Shown here: in pieces, positions 43,384 to 51,161 of the stretch | How positions within the stretch are numbered: position 1 is the stretch's first letter | How the letters are laid out: every line of letters starts with the position of its first letter | NCBI RefSeq assembly: GCF_047638075.1 | Contig: NZ_JBLJBV010000052.1 | Coordinates: forward strand, 1 to 64,000 | DNA length: 64,000 bases | Origin: UBA6197 sp047638075 | Lineage (GTDB): Bacteria; Pseudomonadota; Alphaproteobacteria; Rhodobacterales; Rhodobacteraceae | Reading direction: 5' to 3' | Made by a program: the position numbers and the translations under genes | The notes under the pieces: model-generated | The model's database searches: none | Seen by the model: the letters and a program-made list of their open reading frames with translations, nothing else | Told to the model about the DNA's origin: nothing

Positions 43384-43797
43384 ATGAGTGTGACACTTTT
43401 TCCCGATTGGCGTAGCCGTCTGATCGGCTATCTGGCCGAGGTTTCCCGCCAGCCCTTCTGTTAGGGTACCCACGATTGCGGCCTGTTTGTCGCGGGCGCG
43501 ATTGCCGCGATGACGGGCGAGGATCCGGCCCGGCCCTGGCGCGGCAAATACCGCACCCTCAAGGCCGGTTTGAACCAGCTTCAAAAGACCGAGTTCGCCG
43601 ATCATGTCACGATTGCTGCCGCCCGCTACCCGGAAATCCATCCCGCCCGCGCCGCTGTCGGCGATATCGCCGTGGTGGAGGGCGATGACGGTATGGCCGC
43701 GCTGGGGCTGGTCCAGGGCGAGCTGATCTATGTGCTGCGCCGCGATGGGCTGGCGACCCTGCCGCTGACCTCGGCTCGGAGGGCGTTTCGGATATGA
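43384..43797 (+). pseudogene. DUF6950-like phage tail-associated protein with internal amber codon
   Basis: The frame from the ATG at 43384 encodes a 137-codon protein resembling DUF6950 (small phage proteins next to tail-tip genes). It has WRSRLIGYLAEVSRQPFC, then TAG at 43462-43464, then GTHDCGLFVAGAIAAMTGEDPARPWRGKYRTLKAG and a C-terminal GDIAVVEGDDGMAALGLVQGELIYVLRRDGLATLPLT. Family members have PFxWGxxDC, so the TAG stands where Trp (TGG) is expected, a single G-to-A change. Everything after it stays in frame. Reinitiation at 43510 would lose the Cys-containing motif. The stop overlaps the next gene by 4 nt. Confidence 0.75.
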
Positions 43798-46700
43798 GGA
43801 TCCTTGCGTTAGCTTTCGTGCTGTTTCTGACGGCTGCCGCCCCGGCGCAGGCTGGCCCGGTCGGTGCGGCCATCGGCGCGGTGGTCCAGGCGATCACGGC
43901 CTTTGCTGCCAAAGGCGCATTTGCCAGTTTTCTGGTGCAGACGGCGCTCTCGGTCGGGCTTTCACTGTTGGCCCGCGCGCTGTCCCCCAAGGTTCGCGCC
44001 CCCGGGATCAAGACGGATGTCACCCAGACCGGCGGCACCACACCGCAAAGCTTCATTCTGGGCTGGTCAGCGACCGGCGGTCAGCTGGTCGCGCCCCCGA
44101 TGAGCTATGGCAAGGCGGGCGACACGCCAAACGCCTATCTGGCCTATGTCGTGGCCCTGTCAGCCACCCCGGGTCAAACCCTGACGCGGTTGATCGTCAA
44201 TGATGAATATGTGCCCGTTGACGGGGCGGTCGACGGCGACGGGATGACCACGGTCACCGGCAAATATGCAGGCTACATCCGGGTGCGGTTCCATGATGGC
44301 AGCCAGACGGTGGCGGACCCGTTGTTGCGCGCAAAGTTCGGCGCTGACCCCGGCCGCCCCTGGACGGCCGACATGGTCGGAACCGGCACCGCCTATGCCG
44401 TCGTCGTGTTCAAATACAAGCGCGAGGTCTTCAACGGTCTGCCCAGCGTACGGTTTGAATGCAACGGGATCCCGCTCTATGATCCGCGCGCCGACAGCAG
44501 CGTCGGCGGTGCGGGCGCCCAGCGTTGGGATACCCCGGCCAGCTGGGCCCAGTCTACCAATCCGGCAGTGATCACCTACAATATCCTGCGCGGCATCCGG
44601 CTGCCGGACGGCAATATCTGGGGCGGCGAGTGCGGCGCGGACGAGCTTCCCCTGGCCAGCTGGTTCGCCGCGATGAACGAATGCGACATGGCGATCGCGC
44701 TTGAGGGCGGCGGTACCGAGCCGCAGTATCGGGCCGGGTTTGAGGTCTCGGTCGATGAAGAGCCGGCCGATATCATCGACGAGCTGCTCAAGGCCTGTTC
44801 TGGCCAGATCACCGAAATCGGCGGCATCTGGAAAATCCGCATCGGCGGGCCGGGGATGCCGGTCTATTTCTTCAGCGACGACGATATCCTGATCGACCAT
44901 GATCAGGTGTTCGAGCCGTTTCCGGGGCTGGATGGAACGTGGAACGGCGTTCATGCCAGCTACCCTGAACCGGTCAGCCTGTGGGAGACGAAAGACGCTC
45001 CGCCGCGCTACAATGAGGCGTTGGAAGTGCTGGATCAGGGGCGCCGCCTGATCGCCGACCTGACCCTGCCGGCCGTGCCCTATCCGACGCAGGTCCAGCG
45101 CCTGATGCAATCCTACATCAACGAAGAGCGGCGGTTCCGGCGCCACCATGTCAGCTTGCCCCCCGAAGCGGCCGTGCTGGAGCCGCTTGACGCCATCGCC
45201 TGGACATCGGAGCGCCACGGTTACAGCACGAAGCTGTTCGAGTTGTTCGAGATCACCGATGAGCTGATGCAGATGTCGCAGACCGTTGGCCTGCGCGAAC
45301 GGGATGCGGCCGATACGGACTGGCAGCCCTCGGACGCCTTGCCGACCGGCATCGTGCCGCCCGGGATCACCACCCCGATCGCGCGTGTGGTGCCCGGCTT
45401 TGCCGTTGCCGCCACCACCGTGACCGACAGTGGCGGTCTGGCACGCCGTCCGGCATTGCTTCTGACCTGGACCGGTCAGGAAGCGGATGACACGCGCGGT
45501 CTCGAATGGGAGGTTCGCGTCAAGGCAACCGAAGCCTCTGCCGCCCGCGGCTCGACCCTGTCGGTCGCGGACGGGTCGCTGATCGTGTCTCAGGGCCTGC
45601 TGGCCAACACCGAATACGAGGTGCGCGCCCAGCTGGTCGCGGATCTGGACACTGTCTGGACCATCTGGCTATCGGTCACCACGCCCGACATCCGGCTGAG
45701 TGAGGCCGATCTTGCCCAGCCGTTCCTGGACCGGATCACGGATGCCGAAGCGGCTGTCGATGCCGCCACGGCTCAGGCGCAGACCGCCGACGCCAAGGCG
45801 CAATCGGTTCGCAATTCTCACGACGCGCTGGTGTCAGGCTTTACCGGAAACCTGACGGATGCCTTCGCTGGCGTTCAGGGGGGCATTACATCGATCACCG
45901 CCGACCTGTCGTCGTTCTACGACAGTTCCGGCAAGCAAATCAAAGCGTCCGCGCTGACGAGCTACTATACCAAAACGGCAACGGACAGCGCGATTGCCGC
46001 CAAGGGCACGACCCTGCAAGCCAATATCGACGCGCTCAGCGGTCAGGTTACAGACATTGTGGGCCTGAACATCAGCCCATCCTCGGCATTGGCGACCTCG
46101 CTGACGCAGCTTCAGGCCAGTGTCACAACGGCGAAAGCGACCGCAGATGGCAAGGGTAAAGTGTTCTTCCAGACGAGCGCACCGGCCACGGATGACCGAC
46201 TGCCGCAAAACCTCTGGATCGACACGACGGGCGGCGCGAACACGCCGAAGCGATGGAATGGCACCGCTTGGACCGCAGTTTCCGACAAGGCTGCTACCGA
46301 TGCGAAGAACAGCGTCACCTCGCTTGCCGCGACCGTAACGGCACAGGGTAGCGCGATTGCTGATCTTGAGACAGGCGCCAGCGCGGGATACCTGATCAAG
46401 GCTCAGGCGGGTGGCGCGGTGTCGCTGATCGACCTGATCGCAGCCGATGGGTCTGGCGCTGCCCCCAGCTCTATCGTCCGCATAAAGGCCGACGACATCT
46501 TGCTTGATGGCAGTGTGAGTGCGCAGAAGCTAACCATCCACGACAATTCGGCGGTATTTTCTGAGGTGTTTGACAGCGCAATTGCCTTGGATGGCTGGGA
46601 AGGTGTGAACGGTTCTTCAGGTGAAGTGGCGATTGTCACGAGTGCGAACGCCAAACAGGGCGGCAAGGTGCTGCGCGCAGGAAACAACGCTGGCAACGAC

Positions 46701-48347
46701 CAGGTCTGGTATGTCTCCAAAACCCTGATCCCGTTTGACGCCGACCGGACCTACCGCATGCGTGTTGGCGTTCATCAGGTCTCAGGCGCCGACAACAAAA
46801 TCTACGCAGGCTATGTCGGCGTGGCGGCGGATGGGGTGACACTGGTCAATAACAGCGGCGCAAACTCCCATTCCCAGCAACACTATCACTGCATAAACGG
46901 TCAGATATTGACCGTCGGTGAATACCTTCTGCTCGAAGGCTATACCCAAGGCCACGGCGAAGTGAGCGGAACTAATAACGCTGGGTCGCTGGAAGAGCCG
47001 GCTAAGGTGCATCCCAATGTGCGCTACCTGCGACCGCTGGTGATCGTCAACTATTCGAACAAGGCGGGCGTCTGCGAGATTGATTTCGTCAAGGTTGATA
47101 CGGTCTCTGACGCCACGTTGATCGCTGATGGGGCGATCACGACAAGCAAGATTGTCGCCGGGGCAATCACCGGGCAGCATGTCGAAGCGGGTTCACTTGA
47201 CGCGAGTGTCATTGGCGCGGGAAAGATCGACGCGGCCTTTCTGAACGTGAACGAGCTTCTGACCATCGATGCGGCCAACGCCGGGTTCTCGATGGGCAAG
47301 GTGGGGGCGACGGATCAGTCCGTTCCGGGGATCTACCTGGGAACGACGCCGGGCGCAGCGGGAAACAACTTCGGCTTTCTCGCAGGAACCTCGTTCAGTG
47401 GTAAAGATCAGTATGTTCAGATCACGCAGGAGACAGGTCTGCGGATTCAAAACGCTCGGCATTATGTCTCAGCCGCCCCACCTACCGAAGACATAGATGT
47501 CACCGCCACCCCCGGCTCGCGCATCGTGCTGCCGGTTGGCACGGCACGACTTTCACTGAAGCTCTTGGGCGGCGGCGGCGGCGGTGGCACTAAGGAGAAC
47601 GTCGGTGGCAACGGCGGACAGACTCTGGTGCGTCTGTTCGACGGTAACACCTATACTGGTGTGTCCTGGAGCTCTGCTGGCGCGGTTGGTGGTGCGAAGA
47701 ACACCGCAACCTCAACAAACGGTGCCAACTCCGCCCTCGGCACAGGTGGTGGGAGAGGGTATGGCGAACAATACGAGCTTCATGAATCCCCCATGTTCCG
47801 CATTGTCGCGCCTAAATCCGCAACGGGGTATGGCGCTGGTGGTGGCGGGTCTGCTTCTGGCACTCAATACGCAATGAGCTATGGCTATGGTGGTCAGGCC
47901 GCAGGAATTGTCTATGTAACTGAATACGACCTACTCTCAATTACCAACCCGCAGCTGGAGATAACCATCGGTGGTAAGGGTATTGGTGGCGCAAGTGCTG
48001 GTGACAAGGGTGGTGATGGTTCCCCCGGCATCGTGAAATACGCCGCCACCGCGTTTGTGGCTACTCTTGCCGACGTTGTGCCGTTATCGCCGCAAGCAGT
48101 TGGAACCTTGTCAAACAAAGGTCCGTTTCCTGATCTGGGGTCCGGTCTGTGGCTTCTGACTTGTGCGGGAACGGAACAAAACGTGGCACTTGGGACCATG
48201 AAAACAGATAATTCAGGCACCAACCACTCATACACTTACGGCAGCACGATCACATTCTTCTCTGAAATAACCCCTGTGATCGTCACCAATGGGAACGCCG
48301 CCAGAACACTCAACTACAAATTCTACTCGATGGGAGCTTGGGGCTGA
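43794..48347 (+). CDS. Phage tail-tip / host-specificity protein
   Basis: Protein of 1517 residues, the J-like adhesin at the tail tip of a siphophage-type tail. The N-terminal 20 residues look like a signal peptide or membrane segment (ALAFVLFLTAAAPAQA), followed by another hydrophobic Ala-rich stretch. Residues about 70-500 form the conserved tail-hub part (WSATGGQLVAPPMSYGKAGDTPNAYL, LKACSGQITEIGGIWKIRIGG). A fibronectin type III-like domain follows (about 540-640), then coiled-coil and Ala/Thr-rich regions, a carbohydrate-binding-like domain (about 920-1080), and a glycine-rich C-terminal domain (LKLLGGGGGGGTKENVGGNGG) as in tail fibres. It is complete and starts 4 nt inside the preceding frame. 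Confidence 0.85.
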   Translation: MRILALAFVLFLTAAAPAQAGPVGAAIGAVVQAITAFAAKGAFASFLVQTALSVGLSLLARALSPKVRAPGIKTDVTQTGGTTPQSFILGWSATGGQLVAPPMSYGKAGDTPNAYLAYVVALSATPGQTLTRLIVNDEYVPVDGAVDGDGMTTVTGKYAGYIRVRFHDGSQTVADPLLRAKFGADPGRPWTADMVGTGTAYAVVVFKYKREVFNGLPSVRFECNGIPLYDPRADSSVGGAGAQRWDTPASWAQSTNPAVITYNILRGIRLPDGNIWGGECGADELPLASWFAAMNECDMAIALEGGGTEPQYRAGFEVSVDEEPADIIDELLKACSGQITEIGGIWKIRIGGPGMPVYFFSDDDILIDHDQVFEPFPGLDGTWNGVHASYPEPVSLWETKDAPPRYNEALEVLDQGRRLIADLTLPAVPYPTQVQRLMQSYINEERRFRRHHVSLPPEAAVLEPLDAIAWTSERHGYSTKLFELFEITDELMQMSQTVGLRERDAADTDWQPSDALPTGIVPPGITTPIARVVPGFAVAATTVTDSGGLARRPALLLTWTGQEADDTRGLEWEVRVKATEASAARGSTLSVADGSLIVSQGLLANTEYEVRAQLVADLDTVWTIWLSVTTPDIRLSEADLAQPFLDRITDAEAAVDAATAQAQTADAKAQSVRNSHDALVSGFTGNLTDAFAGVQGGITSITADLSSFYDSSGKQIKASALTSYYTKTATDSAIAAKGTTLQANIDALSGQVTDIVGLNISPSSALATSLTQLQASVTTAKATADGKGKVFFQTSAPATDDRLPQNLWIDTTGGANTPKRWNGTAWTAVSDKAATDAKNSVTSLAATVTAQGSAIADLETGASAGYLIKAQAGGAVSLIDLIAADGSGAAPSSIVRIKADDILLDGSVSAQKLTIHDNSAVFSEVFDSAIALDGWEGVNGSSGEVAIVTSANAKQGGKVLRAGNNAGNDQVWYVSKTLIPFDADRTYRMRVGVHQVSGADNKIYAGYVGVAADGVTLVNNSGANSHSQQHYHCINGQILTVGEYLLLEGYTQGHGEVSGTNNAGSLEEPAKVHPNVRYLRPLVIVNYSNKAGVCEIDFVKVDTVSDATLIADGAITTSKIVAGAITGQHVEAGSLDASVIGAGKIDAAFLNVNELLTIDAANAGFSMGKVGATDQSVPGIYLGTTPGAAGNNFGFLAGTSFSGKDQYVQITQETGLRIQNARHYVSAAPPTEDIDVTATPGSRIVLPVGTARLSLKLLGGGGGGGTKENVGGNGGQTLVRLFDGNTYTGVSWSSAGAVGGAKNTATSTNGANSALGTGGGRGYGEQYELHESPMFRIVAPKSATGYGAGGGGSASGTQYAMSYGYGGQAAGIVYVTEYDLLSITNPQLEITIGGKGIGGASAGDKGGDGSPGIVKYAATAFVATLADVVPLSPQAVGTLSNKGPFPDLGSGLWLLTCAGTEQNVALGTMKTDNSGTNHSYTYGSTITFFSEITPVIVTNGNAARTLNYKFYSMGAWG

Positions 48348-48892
48348 TACGCGTCTATTACGATACCGAGACCGGCGATATCCGGTTCACCATGCTCTTG
48401 GCGGCTGGCGCAGGTCAGGGACCGGCGGGCAACTATATCGAGGTGCCGGATGATACGCCCACCGCTAACCTCGCCGCCCTGCGCGTCGCGGATGGCGCCC
48501 TCGTCACAGCCAATCTCGCCCCGCTGAAGCTGGATGCGGTGGCAAAGATCAACCAGGTGATCGGATATCTACGCGCCGCAATCACCACCGACATCGCCGG
48601 TCAGCAGATGATCTATCTGCGCAAAGAGTCCGAGGCTCGGGCCTGGCTGGCTGAGGCGACACCCGATATTGCCGAGTATCCGATGATCGCGGCCGAGGTC
48701 GGTATCACCGGTGAAACGGCGGATCAGGTGGCACAGGTCTGGGTCAATATGGCAGCACTCTGGACCGGGATTTCAGCGGGGTTGGAAGGGGCGCGGATCG
48801 GGCATATCAGCCTTGTCGACGCCGCCCAGACCGCCGCCGAGATCGACGCTGCCGTGGTCGCATTCTTCGCCGTAATGGAGGCAATCACATGA
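48338..48892 (+). CDS. Phage tail-associated hypothetical protein
   Basis: Protein of up to 184 residues between the tail-tip gene and the fibre genes. It begins GLIRVYYDTETGDIRFTMLLAAG and has a helical region with TTDIAGQQMIYLRKESEARAWLAE, which resembles phage proteins with a DUF4376- or tail-assembly-like helix. The start is uncertain: TTG at 48338 is the only ordinary start codon near the front, and it overlaps the tail-tip stop by 10 nt. The gene ends with an ATGA overlap onto the next gene. Phage origin is inferred mostly from context. Confidence 0.65.
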   Translation: MGLIRVYYDTETGDIRFTMLLAAGAGQGPAGNYIEVPDDTPTANLAALRVADGALVTANLAPLKLDAVAKINQVIGYLRAAITTDIAGQQMIYLRKESEARAWLAEATPDIAEYPMIAAEVGITGETADQVAQVWVNMAALWTGISAGLEGARIGHISLVDAAQTAAEIDAAVVAFFAVMEAIT

Positions 48893-49218
48893 ATACTCTG
48901 CCGGCCATCAAGCTAGGGGACAGTTTCCTGTTGCCGATCACCGTCTCTGACGCCGATCTGGTCCCGGAAGATATTACCGCCTGGACCGTCAGGATGCAGG
49001 GGCGGCAGGGCAATGCCACCAGCGCGCTGATCCACGAATTCCTGTTCACCAAGACAAGCCCCGGCCTCGGTCGCGGCGAATTCAGCGCAGCAGCTGCGGA
49101 CAGTATCAATTGGCCGGTTGGCTCGATGCTGCTCGATATCGAGATCATCACCCCGTCGGGTCGGGTTCATCACACCGAAACGTTCAGGCTTCCGGTCGGC
49201 GCAGGTGTAACGCGATGA
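48889..49218 (+). CDS. Phage baseplate/tail hypothetical protein
   Basis: Protein of 109 residues, predicted mostly beta strand (LGDSFLLPITVSDADLVPEDITAWTVRMQGRQ, VGSMLLDIEIITPSGRVHHTETFRLPV). This pattern is common in small phage proteins placed before fibre genes (BppU-N-like), but I cannot confirm the family. It overlaps both neighbours by 4 nt, so the module is co-translated. Confidence 0.65.
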   Translation: MNTLPAIKLGDSFLLPITVSDADLVPEDITAWTVRMQGRQGNATSALIHEFLFTKTSPGLGRGEFSAAAADSINWPVGSMLLDIEIITPSGRVHHTETFRLPVGAGVTR

Positions 49219-49889
49219 GCACAACACTGACCTTGCAGCCGCTTTATGTCGTCACGCTGGAGCTAACCCACGGGCCCATACCGCTGCACGTCGGCATCGG
49301 CGGGGGTTCTGGGTCCGGCGGCGGCTCCGACGGTCTCAGCGCCTATCAGATTGCGGTGCAGAACGGCTTTACGGGCACCGAGCCTGATTGGCTGGCGTCG
49401 CTGAAGGGCGTGCCGGGGGCGGACAGCACGGTACCGGGGCCGAAGGGCGACCCGGGCGCGCCGGGTGCGGACAGCACGGTGCCGGGGCCGAAGGGCGATC
49501 CGGGCGCGCCGGGTGCGGACAGCACGGTACCGGGGCCGAAGGGCGATCCGGGCGCGCCGGGTGCGGATAGTACGGTGCCGGGTCCGAAGGGCGATCCGGG
49601 TGCGCCGGGGGCGGACAGCACGGTACCGGGGCCGAAGGGCGATCCGGGTGCGCCGGGGGCCGATAGCACAGTGCCTGGGCCGAAGGGCGACCCGGGTGCG
49701 CCGGGGGCGGATAGCACGGTGCCGGGGCCGAAGGGCGATCCGGGTGCGCCGGGTGCGGATAGCACGGTGCCGGGGCCGAAGGGCGATCCGGGCGCGCCGG
49801 GCCAGTCTATCACGGTTGTCGTCGTCGCCAGCGCGGCACTGATACCGGAGCCACCTGACGCCAACACTCTCTATCTGGTATCGGCATGA
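49215..49889 (+). CDS. Collagen-like tail fibre protein
   Basis: Protein of 224 residues. An N-terminal part with a Gly/Ser stretch and the SAYQIAVQNGFTGTEPDWLASLKG motif, which is typical at the start of phage and bacterial collagen-like fibres, is followed by eight identical 16-residue repeats (ADSTVPGPKGDPGAPG) at residues 69-196. The repeats contain G-X-Y triplets. A 28-residue C-terminal end (PEPPDANTLYLVSA) resembles fibre attachment sequences. It would trimerise into a triple helix. The ATG at 49215 is preferred over an upstream frame start at 49110 because of the ATGA overlap. Confidence 0.85.
   Translation: MSTTLTLQPLYVVTLELTHGPIPLHVGIGGGSGSGGGSDGLSAYQIAVQNGFTGTEPDWLASLKGVPGADSTVPGPKGDPGAPGADSTVPGPKGDPGAPGADSTVPGPKGDPGAPGADSTVPGPKGDPGAPGADSTVPGPKGDPGAPGADSTVPGPKGDPGAPGADSTVPGPKGDPGAPGADSTVPGPKGDPGAPGQSITVVVVASAALIPEPPDANTLYLVSA
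49419..49802 (+). repeat. Eight tandem 48-bp repeats encoding collagen-like units
   Basis: Eight consecutive 48-bp units (384 bp in total) inside the collagen-like gene, differing only at a few third positions. Such an array can gain or lose units by slippage or recombination. Because of its composition several other frames on both strands are also open here, which produces false long ORFs. Confidence 0.9.
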
Positions 49890-50596
49890 CGGTTGCGGAT
49901 TTCTCAGGTGCGGTTCGGGCTTTCTTCGGTGCCAGTGAAATCGTGGAGGCACATTTCGGCGGAGCAAAGATCTGGCAAAAGCCAGCTGCGCCGGGTGGCG
50001 GCCTTGAGTTGGTTGGTTGTTCCTCATCGGTATCCGAGGCGACCGGGGGGCGTCTCTATTTTGATTACCCGGCGGGGATGCTGCCGGGAGACTTTGCCGT
50101 TTGCATGCTCGGGATACGAAATTCGCATATGGTGCTGGAGTTCGACGGCTACTCGGCGGGTCCGGAGTTTCCGAACAGCTCTAGTACACGAGTTGGGTCG
50201 CGGGTCTTTTCTCGAGTGATCGACGGGACCGAGGGTGCGCAGGGTCTGGTCGTGATCAATTCAACTAACGGCTATTCTGCAGTGTGCGCCGTTTATCGTG
50301 GGGCTGCCGGGTTTGGCGCGGATGCCCAGGTAATGACGCCCAGCGTGGTCGACCCGACAACGCCGGGTGTTGTCGCCATGGCAGGCAGTCTCATTCTCTC
50401 GATTTGGACAACCTCGGCGCGGACAATAACCCCTCCGGGTGACGGGCTCGTTCTTGGCTCCGTCAGTACGGCACAGGGCTGCATCGCGGTTGAACAGTCC
50501 GGCCCTGTCGCAGCAGGCGCAACGGCAGAACATACGGCGACTCTTGGTTCTTCTAACTACAACATCGCGGCGACGTTAGAGATTCTGGCGGCATAG
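49886..50596 (+). CDS. Phage tail-associated hypothetical protein, last gene of module
   Basis: Protein of 236 residues that I do not recognise. The first 25 residues (FSGAVRAFFGASEIVEAHFGGAKIWQKP) resemble the N-terminal connector seen in proteins encoded after phage fibre genes. The remainder is Gly/Ser/Thr-rich and looks beta-structured (LELVGCSSSVSEATGGRLYFDYP, ITPPGDGLVLGSVSTAQGC). It could be a receptor-binding or fibre-tip domain; that is inference. It overlaps the collagen gene by 4 nt and is the last gene before tRNA-Phe. Confidence 0.65.
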   Translation: MTVADFSGAVRAFFGASEIVEAHFGGAKIWQKPAAPGGGLELVGCSSSVSEATGGRLYFDYPAGMLPGDFAVCMLGIRNSHMVLEFDGYSAGPEFPNSSSTRVGSRVFSRVIDGTEGAQGLVVINSTNGYSAVCAVYRGAAGFGADAQVMTPSVVDPTTPGVVAMAGSLILSIWTTSARTITPPGDGLVLGSVSTAQGCIAVEQSGPVAAGATAEHTATLGSSNYNIAATLEILAA

Positions 50597-50722
50597 CGGC
50601 GAGCGCCGAACCGCAGCCCCCGTCAAAATAATTTCCGTCCAGAAGATTGCACCGTTCTGTCCAGAAGATCACGCCGCGCTACAGCTACAACCACGCGGTA
50701 AAAATGTCCCAAGGACAGATCC

Positions 50723-50755
50723 GAAAAGCCCGAGGTAATAAGCAACCCGAGGGCT
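50723..50755 (-). terminator. Possible terminator downstream of tRNA-Phe
   Basis: On the minus strand AGCCC / GGGCT (50751-50755 with 50727-50731) plus an inner GG/CC pair form a hairpin followed by TTTT. It lies 35 nt after the tRNA 3' end. The stem is imperfect, so the call is moderate. Confidence 0.45.
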
Positions 50756-50789
50756 GAAAGCAGTTTTTTATCTTTATCAAGGGATTGAG

Positions 50790-50865
50790 TGGTGCCCGGA
50801 GACGGATTTGAACCGCCGACACGCGGATTTTCAATCCGCTGCTCTACCAACTGAGCTATCCGGGC
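50790..50865 (-). tRNA. tRNA-Phe (anticodon GAA)
   Basis: 76-nt tRNA with CCA encoded. The acceptor GCCCGGA pairs with TCCGGGC, D loop AGCTCAGTTGGTAGAGC, anticodon stem-loop CGGATTGAAAATCCG with GAA, T loop GGTTCAAATCC. Its 3' end faces the phage tail module, the usual side for integration into a tRNA gene, though no duplicated 3' end was found. Confidence 0.97.
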
Positions 50866-50902
50866 GCCGGGATAATGGGCGAACCCATACGGCTTGGCGG
50901 AT

Positions 50903-50931
50903 TACCTAGACGAGGGCTAAAGGGCTGTCTA
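50903..50931 (-). promoter_or_regulatory. Possible promoter of tRNA-Phe
   Basis: On the minus strand TAGACA and TAGGTA separated by 17 nt, placed about 37 nt before the tRNA 5' end. A partial match to a sigma-70 promoter; tentative. Confidence 0.35.
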
Positions 50932-50987
50932 GTGGGTTTGGTGGAAATTTCGCCATTCTTCGGGGTTATCGAAAGAATTTTCCCCGC

Positions 50988-51161
50988 TCAGTTCAGCGGC
51001 TGTTCTGGTGGCGGGGCCGGGTAATCGTCTTCGTCAGTTGCATTGCCCGCAATGACGTAGGATCCGGTCAGCCAGCGCCCAAGGTCAACGTCAGCACAGC
51101 GTTTGGAACAAAATGGCCGATACTTGGGGTCGGTTTTTTTGGAACAGATCGGGCAGGTCAG
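50988..51161 (-). CDS. yacG: DNA gyrase inhibitor YacG, apparent CTG start
   Basis: Zinc-finger protein of 57 residues that in E. coli binds and inhibits GyrB. The zinc ligands are Cys3, Cys6, Cys18 and Cys22 (CPIC and CSKRC), followed by ADVDLGRWLTGSY, the YacG signature. It overlaps the rng stop. The frame has no ATG, GTG or TTG between the previous stop codon (TGA, about 16 codons upstream of CTG at 51161) and the conserved cysteines. GGAGG lies 7 nt before the CTG, so CTG is the likely start. In relatives the same place is expected to be an ATGA overlap. Confidence 0.8.
   Translation of the reverse strand: MTCPICSKKTDPKYRPFCSKRCADVDLGRWLTGSYVIAGNATDEDDYPAPPPEQPLN

Noticed and set aside
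49263..50027. Long open frames on the minus strand across the collagen-like gene
   Set aside because: They mirror the 48-bp repeats; the plus-strand frame has the collagen G-X-Y pattern and overlapping neighbours on both sides.
50623..50850. 75-codon minus-strand frame beginning MVEQRIENPRVGGSNPSPG
   Set aside because: This is a translation of the tRNA-Phe gene and its flank, a well-known artefact.
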